Below, piece by piece: positions 9,462 to 21,766 of a stretch of DNA of 64,000 nt (position 1 is the stretch's first letter; every line of letters starts with the position of its first letter). Origin of the DNA: Pisaster brevispinus (Eukaryota > Echinodermata > Asteroidea > Forcipulatida > Asteriidae); NCBI GenBank assembly GCA_023634235.1, contig JAMKCF010000002.1, positions 7,076,722-7,140,721 on the forward strand. Direction: 5' to 3'. The notes under the pieces are model-generated. The model did not search any database. It saw only the letters and a list, made by a program, of their open reading frames with translations, and was not told where the DNA came from. Both the position numbers and the translations under genes were made by a program.

Positions 9462-11640
9462 CCCCCTCTACTATATTAGAAAACAAGGAGCGACAATCCC
9501 AGATACGGCAGGTAAAACCCCTGCACCCTGTTGGTTTTTAAACCCAATATCAATTAAAGACGTACCGACATGAATACAATTTCAGTTTGGCGCCCCCTGC
9601 TGTCGGTCTATAGGTATGTGGTGTATTGAGTTTTATTGAGCCTTTTAATAATTAAATCTGTTTGGTGTATCAAAAGAGGGCGCACTTTACTTTTACTGGT
9701 CTATCAAAAATAACTAACCGGTTAAGGTTTGAAAAGAAACAAACCAAAACATAGTCCTCAGGTAAATCTGATGTTTATTTCATGTTGTATTCATTTACAA
9801 ACCGACAATAATTACTTATAGTCATCATGTAATTATTGGATGTACATTTAACTTACTACTTTTAGGGTGACCTTCTTTATGTAACAAATACATCACTGTC
9901 AGGCGTATTAATATTAACAAAGTTAGCGCTCGGAGTAGGTTTCGCGGGCCTTTCTCTTAGACATGTTAACGAGAGTACAGACGTGATGAGGAACATGCAG
10001 TAGTTTTTATCTCTTTTTAGGAGATAGACCCTGGACATGGGTGGTATACTAGAAGCTTGGTTGGTGAGTTTGATGTATTTTCGGTCATTTAATGGGTGTA
10101 TTTAGGCCCTAATGATGTTTTTATTTTACTTGATGTCAGGACATTGTGACACAAATCTGTGTGTGACTATGTAGTGTATTGATTATATATGTATGTACAT
10201 TCCTGTGGGTATCAATACAGTGTACATTGGTTGAGTGACATTATAGGTGTACGTACATGGAGCTTAATTAAGCACACTCTATGCCCATTATACAGATTTA
10301 GGTTTGTTATAGATGATTGTCATTTGGCAACGGAATATAAATGAATATACACGAATATGTAATAATATTAATTTATGTTAATATTTTATTTGTGCTATGT
10401 TTTTTTGTGCGGATGGAAGAGAAAAAAACGTACAGTGATTATAATGCGACACAGCTCTTGTCCCAAATGGGATCAAGACATTTCATGTCGTCAGACATTT
10501 AAAACACAATATAACTACAGGTATTATATGTCATTGGGAAGAACTGATTTGTCCTAAAACTGTAATTTGTTGTTTTGGTTGAAAATAAAAGCTGTCTTCT
10601 TAATAAAACGTTTTGGTGTTAGTTCAGAAGAGCAAAAACACCTTTTCAATTTATACATACAGTTTCATTTGGTTTCGGGCAAAATAAATATTTTGAATTA
10701 TAACAAATAAATATAATATGTACACACAAAATATTATCTTCATCCAGCGAATTAAAAAAAAATAAAGTTAAGCCGTGTAAAAGGCATCACGGCTAAACTG
10801 ACTTTGCGTCTTTGCCGAATGAAGAATTTGATTGTGTATGCCATAAATTGATCATATATGAGTTTTTTTATTCCAAAATGGCTGTGGCAGTTTCATAACG
10901 TTACCACTTTTAATTGTTTTTGTTTAAATAATATGTCTCTAACCATACTTAGTCGTTATTATTAGACCTTTTATTATTATTTTTGTTCTACAAGTTCTGA
11001 TGTACCACGTGATAGTATTTAACACATTCTAGAAAATCAAAATTGCCGCCATATTCAGTGACCATCTTTGGCTCAGAGTTTCCAGCCTGTATTGGGGTTC
11101 AATCTATCTCAACTTTTTTTTAAATACAATACTTTTACATGCTGACCTCCAAATATAAAGAAGATGAACTACTACAGACTTTACCAGGCTTTGTCGTTGC
11201 ACCCTGGAAACCAGGGCAATATCGAGTTTTGAAAAGCTTAATTCTTTTCAAAATAATAGATAGACCAACAACAACAAAAACATCTTTAAAAGCTGACCTA
11301 AGAAAATTAATCAGTTCAGTTTTTACATTTTACAAAATTTATAAAAATAAAAGTACTTGGTAACTCTCAGTTACTTCAGTAAACAGCTTTGGAAAATGTG
11401 TTTCCTTTTACACCCCACCCCTTCCGCTGAACCCCCCCCCCCCCAAACGCTGTCCCCATTAGTGTTAGACCTGAAGGAAAGTAACGGGTGCTTTTTAGAG
11501 TGTATTATCCCTTTAACCAAAGCAATAACAATTAAACGTTTTCCATCTAACGGGGCCATTTTGACTTGTGAACTTGTTTCATCTAAACACAATGAGAAAG
11601 AGTTAGAGACACAGTAATTGGTCCTATCTTCATATTGGAT
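9462..11640. other. AT-rich spacer without recognisable gene
   Basis: Only short chance reading frames are present. It holds small AT-rich tracts and a run of C at about 11429-11442. I could not find here the promoter/first-exon block that precedes C1q copies 2 and 3. A weak resemblance of 11040-11110 (a GCCGCCATATTC stretch and a GGGGTTCAATCTATCTC stretch) to 23500-23670 hints at a decayed remnant of the duplicated upstream region. Confidence 0.5.
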
Positions 11641-11686
11641 AAGTGTTAATCGCTGTGTTTTTACCCTGATATATTTTAACTATCAG

Positions 11687-12485
11687 ATGAAGATTACCCT
11701 TGTTTTGGCTTTACTGCAAGTTCAGTTCATGGTGGCTACAGTTGCAGTTTCATCTAATCCTGAAATGACGTGTAATTCCTGCTGCCGGGGCCGAGACGGA
11801 ATACATGGAATTCCTGGATCAAACGGGAACCATGGGCCAGTGGGTCCTAAAGGGGATGAAGGCTCTCCTGGTGAGGTTGGTGAACCCGGGACTAAAGGCG
11901 ACAAGGGGTCAGATGCACTGGTTGGTGAACAAGGCGCTAAATGGGATCATGGACTGGAGGGGGAGCAGGGAGTCGGTCAACCAGGGAAACATGGACCTCA
12001 AGGTATGCCTGGGATGAATGGTTTGAAGGGGGAGAGATCGAGGTGACCCTGGACCAGCTGGATAGACTGGTGAAGCAGGTGAATGTAGTACGCGACGGTC
12101 CGCCTTCACTGCAGTGAGGAGTACTAACTTCAGCCCTCCTTCCGCCTTTGTACCTCTGCCTTTTGAAGAGTTACTGTTTTCAGAGGAAGGGACTGATTTC
12201 AACTTGAATAATGGCACATTTACATGTACTTTGCCTGGGATATACGTCTTTATGTTTTCAGTCATGAAAGTACCAAGTGGGTCTGGCCTATGGGTTAGTC
12301 TGATGAAGAACGGTAACCTCATTGTTACAGGGCATGCAAACGCTGCAGGTTATCATCAAGTGAGCAGCAGTGCGGTTATTCCCCTGCATTATGGAGATCA
12401 AGTTTACTTACCTGTATACGGTGAAGTATATAGTAACTCTAAACGTTATACGTCTTATACTGGATTCCTGTCGTACGTAATCTAA
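11687..12485 (+). pseudogene. Collagen/C1q secreted protein, copy 1, frameshifted
   Basis: Paralogue of the intact genes at 28631 and 42790. It reads [20 protein letters not shown] (signal peptide), a CNSCC motif and about 27 Gly-X-Y triplets up to about 12038. There a 4-base insertion (ATCG within GAGAG..AGGTGA, absent from copies 2 and 3) shifts the frame, and the new frame meets TAG at 12063-12065. The C1q domain then continues open in the shifted frame to the stop at 12483-12485. Collagen glycines are also lost (GSDALV, GAKWDH). An AG acceptor-like CTATCAG touches the ATG, as in the other copies, but no promoter/first-exon block is found upstream. Dead or non-secreted product most likely. 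Confidence 0.85.
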
Positions 12486-14800
12486 ATAAAACAGAGATGC
12501 ATAATATCATGGAAACAAATTTCGAAAAATAATTGACAATGCTTCAATTCAAGAAAACTTTACTAGTCCTTAAATGTGTGATGTAACTTACCCCGAAAAT
12601 GTATTTAATTGTAATCGATAATTAAAAAAGAAATTGTTGTTGCTTGAATTGAATAATAAAAGTTTTTGTATTTAATCGTGTTATGTATGTATTACAGTGA
12701 TTGCCTATATAACATCTTTGGCGGCATGTATTGGCAAACTTTCTCATTTTGAAAAAACACGATAAAATGACAAATCGTCTTCTATCACAATTCACAGTGC
12801 TCGATACATTTCTGTAGAGATGCAATAATTTCAGAATATGAGTTAAACAAACTTTGTCATATCTCTCTTCTGGACAGACTGTTCGTACCATAAGGCAATC
12901 ATCAGCAGAATGACGAAAATAGAATACAAGTGGCATCTTCGAAATAAGGTTAGATGCTACTTGTATTCTATCTTTCGTCATTCTGCTGATGAGTGCCTTA
13001 TGGTACCAAACAGTCTGTCCAGAAGAGAGATATGCCAAAGTTTGTTTAGCTCATATTCTGAATTTATTGCATAATACAAAGTTTTATATATACAAATTCA
13101 ATATTTAGATACACCTTGACCCATCAATACAGGCTGACGAACATTTAATTTGAGGAGAAAGGGATAGTATTTGTTACGATAGGTTAAAATAAAAAAATCT
13201 TCCTCCGTAATTATACGCAGAGGAAACAGAGTAAACTTGAGCACCTCTAGATCAAGTAATGAGGGATTGGGTCTCGCATTTATTGTCATTTTCCCCAGGA
13301 TTAATGTCCTTTACTGTAAATTATTGGAAATTAAATTCACGAAGGGCTTTGATGTCAAACTCAGCATTGCGATAAACCATAAAATAAGGAGAAACACACA
13401 GCTTTAAACTCAGGAGTTGAAAGTATTCAGTTGTTTTTTGACACAAAATGTACAAAACAAAATTTCGATAATGTCATTTTCAAATGTGAAACAAACTCAA
13501 CATTTAGGTACATTAGTTTTTGTTTTAGTTCATTGGTGAATGTTGATGATATTCAAACAAAATGCAAGTGAATTCGATATACTCAATGGCGCCAAAACTC
13601 ATCTTAAGGTTGTTCGGGCCCTTTTGTTTTTGTTTTTTCGTATGAAGTTGTCAAGGAAGTACACTGTGTATTATTCAGTCAAGTTTATACTAATTTATAT
13701 CAGTGCCCTGACAGCATCTATACGTTTATCACCGTCTACTTTGAATGTTATGTGAGCGTTAAATGTGAAGGTAGATTTAACATATGTCTGCTCATCTGTG
13801 TATCGTTAGATTGTAAACGCAAAACATTTTGTACAAGAACTTAGATCCAACTTCATCTGCTTCATTGATGAAACGTGTAATCAACGTTAGGTTGTTAACG
13901 TACAAACATAGTTACATTAAGGTTTTTCAACGAGTTATTTTCCAGATTGAATGTTAACGTTGATTGATTGTTAGTTTGCTTATCAAATTAATGATTAACC
14001 AGCTTTAGCAGGGGAACTTTGAAACAATGTAAGATTAACGTTTGTTCAGATAGTTTACTTGACCGTTTTTATGTGACCGTTTTGTTCAATGTTAATTTGC
14101 TTATTGATACACTTTTTAATTTATGTTAGCAAGTTATTACTACACTGTTATCTGCTTCAGTTAATTTAAACCTGTACGTCACGGTGTATGGCTCGTGTTA
14201 TAAAATGTAGTCTGGGATAAATCTTGTTTGCATTCAAACTATCGATTGAACGTTTTATGTAAAAAATAAATATACATATTACCCGGCTATATATTTGTAC
14301 ATTGGTGTAAAACTTGCGTTAATTCAACGTTAGTTTTTACTCCAGACCTACAATTTTGTTGGGGAAAGGCAGGGTCGTGAAAAAAACATTATAGACGTTA
14401 TGCTGATTTACTGTCCAAATTATTTAAATAAATATATTAAAAGTCACGTGATAGTTTCAGATGAATGAATTGTCTTATTTTCGATCAAACAGCCAAAAAA
14501 AAGGTTTCATTATTTTTTAACAAGAACGCCATCTCCATCCACGTTTAGCGAGATGACAGCAGGTGTAAACCGCATGTCTAGCGGCTGCTTTTACAAACGA
14601 AGACCACTGACATTTGAATATCAATAATTCACCTGAATGCAATCAGTAGGGATGAACAGTTAAAACAAATAAAATAAATAAATAAATGTATGTATGAATA
14701 TTAATTTCTGAGCATTTCAGGCGAAATGATTTAGCGAGATGCTTACTACCATTTACATATTTATAACATTTGAATACACAAACATTACCTGAAGAAACAG
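12486..14800. repeat. Downstream flank of C1q copy 1 (block D, paralogous to 29438-31530 and 43588-45050)
   Basis: Non-coding sequence shared by the three units. Examples are GGCGGCATGTATTGGCAAAC just after each gene, ATTCAATATTTAGATA near 13100 and 30025, and CATCTCCATCCACGTTTAGC near 14530, 31393 and 44810. Copy 1 alone carries a hairpin insertion at 12821-13071. I see no gene in it. Confidence 0.75.
12821..13071. repeat. Near-perfect inverted repeat (hairpin element)
   Basis: Arms of about 120 bp (12821-12940 and 12954-13071) around a 13-base loop. TGCAATAATTTCAGAATATG opens the left arm and CATATTCTGAATTTATTGCA closes the right. The matching place in the flank of copy 2 (about 29740-30010) lacks it, so it is an insertion, probably a foldback/MITE-like element. 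It could also form a long hairpin if transcribed. Confidence 0.85.
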
Positions 14801-16200
14801 TCTTGTCATAATTGAATAATAAAGAACTGACAAACTTAACCGATCAAAACAACGTCGCTACTTCAAAACTGTAAACATTTAATCAATTAAATACAGACCA
14901 ATTGTGAAAAACGCAACCGTTGAACATTGTTAAAGACACACTCTTTGTCTTCTTGCCTATTTGATCCAGATAAATGTAAGTATAATTTTTTTTTAATTAC
15001 AAAATACCAATAAAAGGTTTCATGTGTAATATAATTATTGCACACAAAAAGATCTGTCAGGCATTGCCCAGGGCACAGGCAAGCGTTTCTGTGCCATGAT
15101 TTAATTAAGGAAAATAATTTAATAAAAACAATATATTGCAAATAATAATAATAATAATAAATTGGCATTTACTTTTAATTTTTTCAAACAAAAACACTCA
15201 AGCAAAAAACAACAACAATTAAACATAAATGTAACTTAACGCAACTTCATCAGCCCACTCCCCCACAAAAAAAACCACACACACACAAACACAACAACAA
15301 CAAAACCAACAACAGAACCTAGAGCAAACGCTGATTTAATTTTGTAGTTGTCTTTTTTTTAACCTGCTACAGACATTGATTAAACTTTTTCAGCCCAAAC
15401 TGGACAAGCAATGGCAATATAAACCACTCTTTGATTAAACGTTTTGTTTTTCCTTGACTAAATAAAAAAAAGTATGACTAACCTTTAAATAACACAAAAA
15501 TAAGCTGAAGCAAAAGCTGGGGCAATATTAAAACACAATAAATAAACAATGTCAAATCTTACCTTGTGTCGCATATTCCCCCGGTGTACCAAAAGCTTTT
15601 GCAAATATTAATGATGCAGTTTCTGTGACCTTTTACAAAAAACATATTAATATAGTATACTAAACAGTTCAATACATTCAGTAAAAGCTTGTAATTTTCT
15701 CGAATAATTTTAGCAAAATTTTCAGAAAATATCAACAACATTTTGGACCTGGTCTTTATCACTCTTGAAATCCCAAAACGAATAATAAAACTATATTCAA
15801 TCAATACATATCTAAATAAATAAACACAAAGACAAATTAGTAAGCTAAAAATTATTTGCTTTAACTCAACTAGAGAATACATTTCAAGATTGCCTAATTC
15901 ATCGTTGCTTTTGATGAATTGCAGCAATCAAAATTAGAACATTACAATCAAATATCAATTAAGACGATAACATTCATTGTTAAGATTGGAATTATGATAT
16001 CCACAGATTTACAAAACAGGTATGTAAAGATGATTATTGTCACAAAGCCGGGTTCTGCCCTAAAAAAGGAAAGATTAATTGTCTTTTATTTTTGACACCA
16101 CAACATTTCAAATGAATGCTTTGTGAAGAATGAATGTTTTTTTTTTTTTTTTTTTAACTAACACATCTATTTAAACTATTTAGACAAACAAAAACAAAAC
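14801..16200. other. AT-rich spacer without recognisable gene
   Basis: Simple-sequence patches only: AATAATAATAATAATAATAA at about 15140-15160, a CA/ACAACA-rich stretch at 15270-15320, and a T run at about 16137-16155. Reading frames here are short and low complexity. Confidence 0.6.
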
Positions 16201-17520
16201 AACAAAAAACTTACCTTACTTAATTAAGGTTGCAATATAATATTCCCTGGATACACCTTCCTTACTAAAGATGACCTCGGTATAACGTTTAAATTTTAAA
16301 TGTGTTGAAATTTATTGATAGCTCCTGCGTCTTTTAATTTCAAACAGATTGCGTCCATAACATTTGTTTTACAATACAAGGTGTACATCATCCAATGTCC
16401 ATCTTGTTGCCAGGCCCCCAAAGGCCAATGTAGCCTTTAGCCGGGTGTTGCGGTGTGTCCTTCCTCAGCACGGTTTAGCTGAGTTACAGTTTTTACTTAA
16501 CAGAAACATTTCAGCAATTTATACCGAAAAACAAATTGACAAAATGGTGGCAATTCGGCACTCGCTAAAAGTTTTCCTTCTTCAATTGGTTGTCTCAAAA
16601 ATACTCATTTGAACAATCTTTCTACAGAGGAAAAAATAGGAAACTACAATAACTTGTTTACTTGCAGTTTAAACGATATTTCGCTACTTAAAAAGCTTGC
16701 TCCCCTCACTACATTTAATGGCTGGTTCTGCCAGAACTTTGGAATGTTGGTCAAGGGGCTAAGTGTATCTTGCATCCCCTAAATTGGCCATCAAAGCTGT
16801 GTCAGCTTACTTTCAGCTATTGCTGAATTTCTTGGCTACGTTCAGGCATGTCTCCAACATTTAATTGTTCGTAATTTCTAGATGCTATTGATACCTTTGC
16901 TAAAGCACACTCGAGATGCTGGACGGATCTGATTCTCGGAATTCAAATGACCGTAATGCTAACAATAGGAATTATGTGCAAATCACTTGAGTTACCAGTT
17001 ACCTTCCTCCAATCACAAAGCGAATGCAAACGCTTGTTTTGGACGCAGTACTTGCAAGACGATAGTCCTTTTTCTTGCATCCTATGGTCGCTGAGGCATC
17101 AGGATCCTTTATAAGTTGCGTCACACGTAAAAGTACTATTGGTTGCACGTCATTTGGGCGTAGATTTACAAAACAGGTTTCTAAAAAGTTAAGATCAAAT
17201 TAGCAATTTTGTCCCATAGTTTTAATTTCGTTTCAATAAAAATTAACCATTTGTTTATGTATTTATTGTAAAAGCTAATACTCAAATTATAAACTTTGTA
17301 ATGAGTTGTTGTGTTATTCAGATATGTTTATAGATATAATTTAAAACACAGATTTTAATTGACAAAGGCTTTACGTTTGATTCGTTTTCTCGTTCCGATA
17401 CGTACGAAACTTACACAGTCTAATCCCTTCCTATTGCATCTCAATACAACCAATCCATGGATACCAGATCGGCGTCAAATTAAGAATCTAGAGAATATCT
17501 TCCAAATAAACGATTTTTTT
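16200..17520. repeat. Duplicated block E, copy 1 (paralogous to 46660-48300)
   Basis: Shared non-coding words include CAAACAGATTGCGTC, GCCGGGTGTTGC and TTTAGCTGAGTTAC near 16340-16490 and 46845-47015. Others are CGTTTTCTCGTTCCGA and AATCTAGAGAA near 17385-17495 and 48170-48285. Order and orientation are kept, so the block belongs to the same tandem duplication as the C1q genes. No coding potential recognised. Confidence 0.7.
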
Positions 17521-17989
17521 TTTTCGTTTTAGTGTTTGGGACAATAAGGGATGTACTGAGTTTGACGCAGGTTTTCTTTGCCCTAAGGCAGTTCTTAAAA
17601 CTATTTAGAGTTATCAGTAAGTGGCACGACTCGCCGTAGTGCTGCCCTTAAAAAAGAAGCAACAAAAAACAAGCAACATTCGTCAAGGGACCGTACCTTT
17701 TTTGTATCAACATGTGGTAAATATTGCAGCTTTTTTTCAAACTTGTTTTTCACTCTACAGAATATTTGGATGGCCGACTAGAGAGTGGTAGTCGAGCCGT
17801 CGGTAGTAGGCCTATGAGTCAGATTTAAAAAATTGCAGATTTTTGACTTATTTTTATTTTTTATTTTTTTCAATTAACATGATTGAATTAGGCATCAACT
17901 ACAAAAGCAAAGTCAAACCCGGGGTCGTCCTGTAAATTATTTCTCAATGCGAAAGAGGAATAGGCCTATTAGTAAACAAGCAATTACTT

Positions 17990-18310
17990 TAAAGAAACTG
18001 CAATATAAACAAATGACTTTGGCCGAGTGCTGTGGTCAAGTTTGGATGAACTTTCAAGCCTAGTCGATGTTCAATTGAACTACATCACTCGTGTTGTTTG
18101 CTGCAGAAAGGCTGATTGGCTACCGGTCGTGAAAAAATTGCTCATTCGGATGATTCGAAGAGAAAATGCAACATCAGGACTCGTTCTCAAGATCATATCT
18201 AACCCTGAGTTTCACCCAAGGCCAAGACTCAAGTCTAGACACCAATCCTGGTCAAATATCCCGGAAAGTACAGCGACAGCAGAATACCAATGGCGCACGC
18301 GGTGGCAAGT
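17990..18310 (+). pseudogene. Relic of a LINE reverse transcriptase C-terminus (copy A)
   Basis: Reads LWSSLDELSSLVDVQLNYIT ... LIRMIRRENATSGLVLKIIS ... SRHQSWSNIPEST, which resembles the region after the reverse transcriptase core in jockey/CR1-type LINEs (IDTQLN, PPHIRRENA, W-S-D patterns). The duplicate at 34119-34740 continues further; here the rest is missing, with sequence resuming at the place corresponding to about 35950. It is ancient, duplicated along with the host segment, and not a gene. Confidence 0.55.
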
Positions 18311-18989
18311 CTACATATGTTGCGTGTTCAGTTTTTAAAAAATGCAAAATTCAATTTGCGAGAATGGCATTTTAATGTTATCCTCAAATTTGATATGAAG
18401 TTCACTCCGCCCCAAAAAGAAGCTTGAATAAATATAATTTTAAATTTTAAAATAGTTATTCTACTGGTATCAGGTATTTCTGTCAAACAATGTGCAGAGC
18501 AAAAGACAAAATTGTCAAAATGTACATATTTAGTTTTTTACCCCCACTTTTAGAAGCAAGATCCAAGATGGGTCCACGTCTAAACATGATGCCTATGGTA
18601 TATGTAACAATTGTAGGGAAGTTTCATGTTTTTACCAGAAATGGCACAATTTTCCCACATATGATTCTCAGCAGCTGATCTAATATTTGATAGTCCAAGC
18701 TTAGGAGGCTGTTCTCTTTTCCTTGTCAATTTGGAACAGTGTATTATTGTTTCTGATTTTTCTTTTGCTCGTTAATATTTCCTTGTTTTTGATCTGTTTT
18801 TCTTTTTTGAATAAATGATAATAATAATAACAAAACAAGAACAATATAAATTTCTCGCATTTCTATTCTCACATGTTTTATCTAGCAATAAAGGGAACAG
18901 GTTGAAATGTATCTCCGTTGAATAGTTGTTTCAAGTACAGAATTTGATTGGAAAGCAAACTTGCACTTTAACTCTTGAAATGAACACTT

Positions 18990-19376
18990 TTAGAGAATGA
19001 CGTCATATTATGAGCGGAAATGGAAGGAAACTGGTCTTGTACTTCAGGAAGCAATCTGACAGTGCAACGTATTGAGGCGAATATACACGATGTCCTTGAA
19101 CTACACTAGAGAGTTTGGCTCAGTTGACCTCCATTCGTAACAGACAGCTTCATCTAAACCAGTGGTAGAGTAGGTCACTTCCTTCAATCAGTGACTTTAA
19201 CACGTATATATGATTGGCTGCTCATCGGTTGTCAATCAAAGTAGATTGATGTTCACTTCAATGGAAATGCAACAATATTTAACCGCGCTCTACCCGCAGC
19301 AGTGTTCATAACAACATTGCTCCTTATCGGAAAAGAAGAACCGAGATGGCTTGGACTACAAGAACATAACACCAAG
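18990..19376 (+). promoter_or_regulatory. Probable promoter and non-coding first exon of C1q copy 2
   Basis: A CRE-like TGACGTCA (18998-19005) is followed by GAGCGGAAATGGAAGGAAAC (ETS-like GGAA cores), a TATA-like TATTTAA (19276-19282), and an exon-like stretch ending CACCAAG at 19376 before the perfect donor GTAAGT (19377). The block is strongly conserved with 36655-37033, upstream of copy 3. The only downstream acceptor followed by a good reading frame is the TTGCAG touching the ATG at 28631, so this is inferred to be the 5' UTR exon, with an intron of about 9.25 kb. A start is expected near 19305. This copy has a tiny upstream frame (ATG at about 19345, 7 codons) absent in the other copy. 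Confidence 0.6.
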
Positions 19377-19429
19377 GTAAGTATTTTTCGTTACACTGCT
19401 GGCCCATGCTCTGGTTTCTCGATGCATGC

Positions 19430-20690
19430 AGTGCGGTGGCCTATTAAAAGGTGGTTGGTGATGAATTAAATGCAACAAAAGAGCGGCGTTTAGCGGGTAT
19501 TTTTGATTTAAGTACGAAACTTCCGTGTAGCACGGCAAACGTGCTGCACGGTAGTTGTATAACGTGGTGACAAACGTCGCGCTCTTGACGCGTCGAATCG
19601 ATTTGAATTCTGTTGGGTGATGCTTTTTGCGAATGCGCATGCGCAAAATTGTTGACAACGTTGTATTTATATTTTCTAATATTTTCCTTGTTGGTACCGT
19701 AGCTGGGAGTTTTCCGGGATGGGATGACAAACAATTTCTAAATGGAACAAACATAATTTGAAGATTTTAGAAATAAGCTAACCAGTTTTGTTTGACACTC
19801 TTGAAAACAGACGATGAACGCCACTCATCAACGATGTGTGGAACGCTATCATTTTGATGTCGTCATTAATTTTTGAGTGTCACAGCATTAATTTTTGAGT
19901 GTCACAGCTCGAATTGCCATCATTAAAAATGACTCTTTAGAAATGTTCTCCCGCGCCACCATTTTGAAACACGGCAAAGTATTTTATTTTACTGCGGCAA
20001 AGTATTTTATTCACGGTAAAGTATTTTTATATATTTTACTAATTTCGACATTTCCCGAACCGTTTCAATTGCCTCCTTTTTGCCGTGCAAAATCATTTGA
20101 GGTCGACACGGCAAAAGTTCGACGTTTAACACGGGCCTGAAGTTCTCGTGCGGTAGTAAAGCCTCGTCTCTCTACCTAGCTCTGTCACCTTAGGCCTGCG
20201 CTAAACGTCGAACTTTTGGTGACAAACGTCGAATTTGGTAAATTAAATAGTTTGCCGCACTTAAAGAAATCCAAAACGGCGACGCGGGAGAAAATTGCAA
20301 AAGAGTCATGTTTCATAATGGTTTCATAATGTTTTTATTATATTAATGACAACATAATTGTTCCCAAGCTGAAATGTCGCCATTACTATTACAACCATTG
20401 ATGTGTGGCGTGCATTGTATTTGACAGACACAATCGATTATAATTTCGACATTTACAAAAGGTTATGTTTGTTCAGTGTTTCTCATTTCACCTCCGTATC
20501 AGGTACGGTACGGACAAGGAGAACGCTCACATTAAGAACAATACACAAAAAAACACATTTCAAAAGCTTTGCACATGCGTATTCTAAAAGGGCATCGCCT
20601 GACTGAGAATTCAATTCGATTCGAAACGGCAAGAGCGCGACGTTTGTCACCACGTCGTGCAACTAGCGTCTAGTTCGATCAGTCAACAAA
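19430..20690. mobile_element. Non-coding element with long degenerate inverted repeats (copy A)
   Basis: The left part (about 19545-19660: GTGGTGACAAACGTCGCGCT, then TCGAATCGATTTGAATTC) is matched in inverse orientation by 20560-20665 (GAATTCAATTCGATTCGAAA, AGAGCGCGACGTTTGTCACC). Inner repeats GTCGACACGGCAAAAGTTCGAC (core 20100-20120) and CGTCGAACTTTTGGTGACAA are also inverted. No protein is encoded. The same element is in the duplicated segment at 37060-38400, so it predates the duplication. Probably an old non-autonomous TIR transposon. Confidence 0.55.
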
Positions 20691-21627
20691 TTGTGTTTAC
20701 TCTGCCAACAAACTGTCAAAATCACGAAAAACTGTCGAAGGTAAAATGAAAACAAAACAACAACAAAAACGAAATGAGTTAGATCGCGTTGTTTGACTTG
20801 TCCCTGGTATTATTGCAGTGAGATTGACCATGTATCTCTTATATCCCCTGGATCTCCAAGGATCACACGAGAAAGTTTCTCGTCGTTCGTTTAGCCCTTA
20901 AGGAAGCTCACGTGAGACTAGACTCGCATTAGACACATTTTAGAAAACTGGCTGATACCCAACATTACAGTGAGCGTTTTTTTGCAAAGTTCGCTCACTT
21001 TTTCGGCTGGTCTTGTTACGGAAGTGCATTAAGAACTTAAAAAGAAAATAAGTCAAAAGTCCCAGTACGCTAAATAACCCTGCCGAAATTTCTCCAGGGC
21101 TTTGTTCTACTTCGTCTGGGCAATTGATTTGTTCGCTGGGGCGATTTACTAATTCGATCAGGCGATTTAGTTTGTTATTAAACCTGTTGAAAATGCCCGT
21201 GTAATAATCAATGCCACTCGTGTAGTCAACTCTACGGTGGCTGATTTCAGCCAACAACAAACTAGCCTTGATTGCAAGGCTGTGTGTAATAGTTTGCTTA
21301 CTATAAAGCTAAAAACGTGCATAACCACAGCCGCACGAATGCGATGCCCGAATGCAATGCAACTCCTGTTCCGGTCCCCCCGACTGTCTTTAAACAGCAC
21401 ACCACGCTCTCACCCAAGGAAGCACACAAACGCCCGTTTCCACAGTCCCACACACACCGCTATTGTCCACACACCTCTATCGCCCACAATCCTAGCCCGT
21501 GAGCCGGGTGCAGGCTCACAGCCTTGACGATCTTGTACACTTCCGGGTCTTGCGGTTATGGTAATGAGTGCGCTCTACTTGTAATAAAAGGCTCTTGATT
21601 GGCCATTGGAAGTGGTCATGTTTAATA

Positions 21628-21766
21628 AGGAAATAAACGAGTGGCGACGAGTTCTTAAACGGCTATTTAAAACCTGCAGGGTCGTGGCTCGGGCCTTTAT
21701 CGCACGACCACGACCCTGCAAGGTTTTGAACGGCCGTTTAAGAACGAGTCACTACTCTTTTATTCC
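21628..21766. repeat. Palindromic hairpin sequence
   Basis: Arms 21628-21687 and 21708-21766 are inverted copies: the left has GAGTTCTTAAACGGC and GCAGGGTCGTGG, the right has CCACGACCCTGCA and GCCGTTTAAGAACGAGT. The loop is about 20 bases. It sits in the insert specific to unit 2 and is absent from the unit 3 counterpart. Confidence 0.8.

Noticed and set aside
10375..11617. Short frames upstream of C1q copy 1 as possible 5' exons
   Set aside because: No similarity to the conserved first-exon block of copies 2 and 3, no signal peptide, and the last one is simply in frame debris before the gene.
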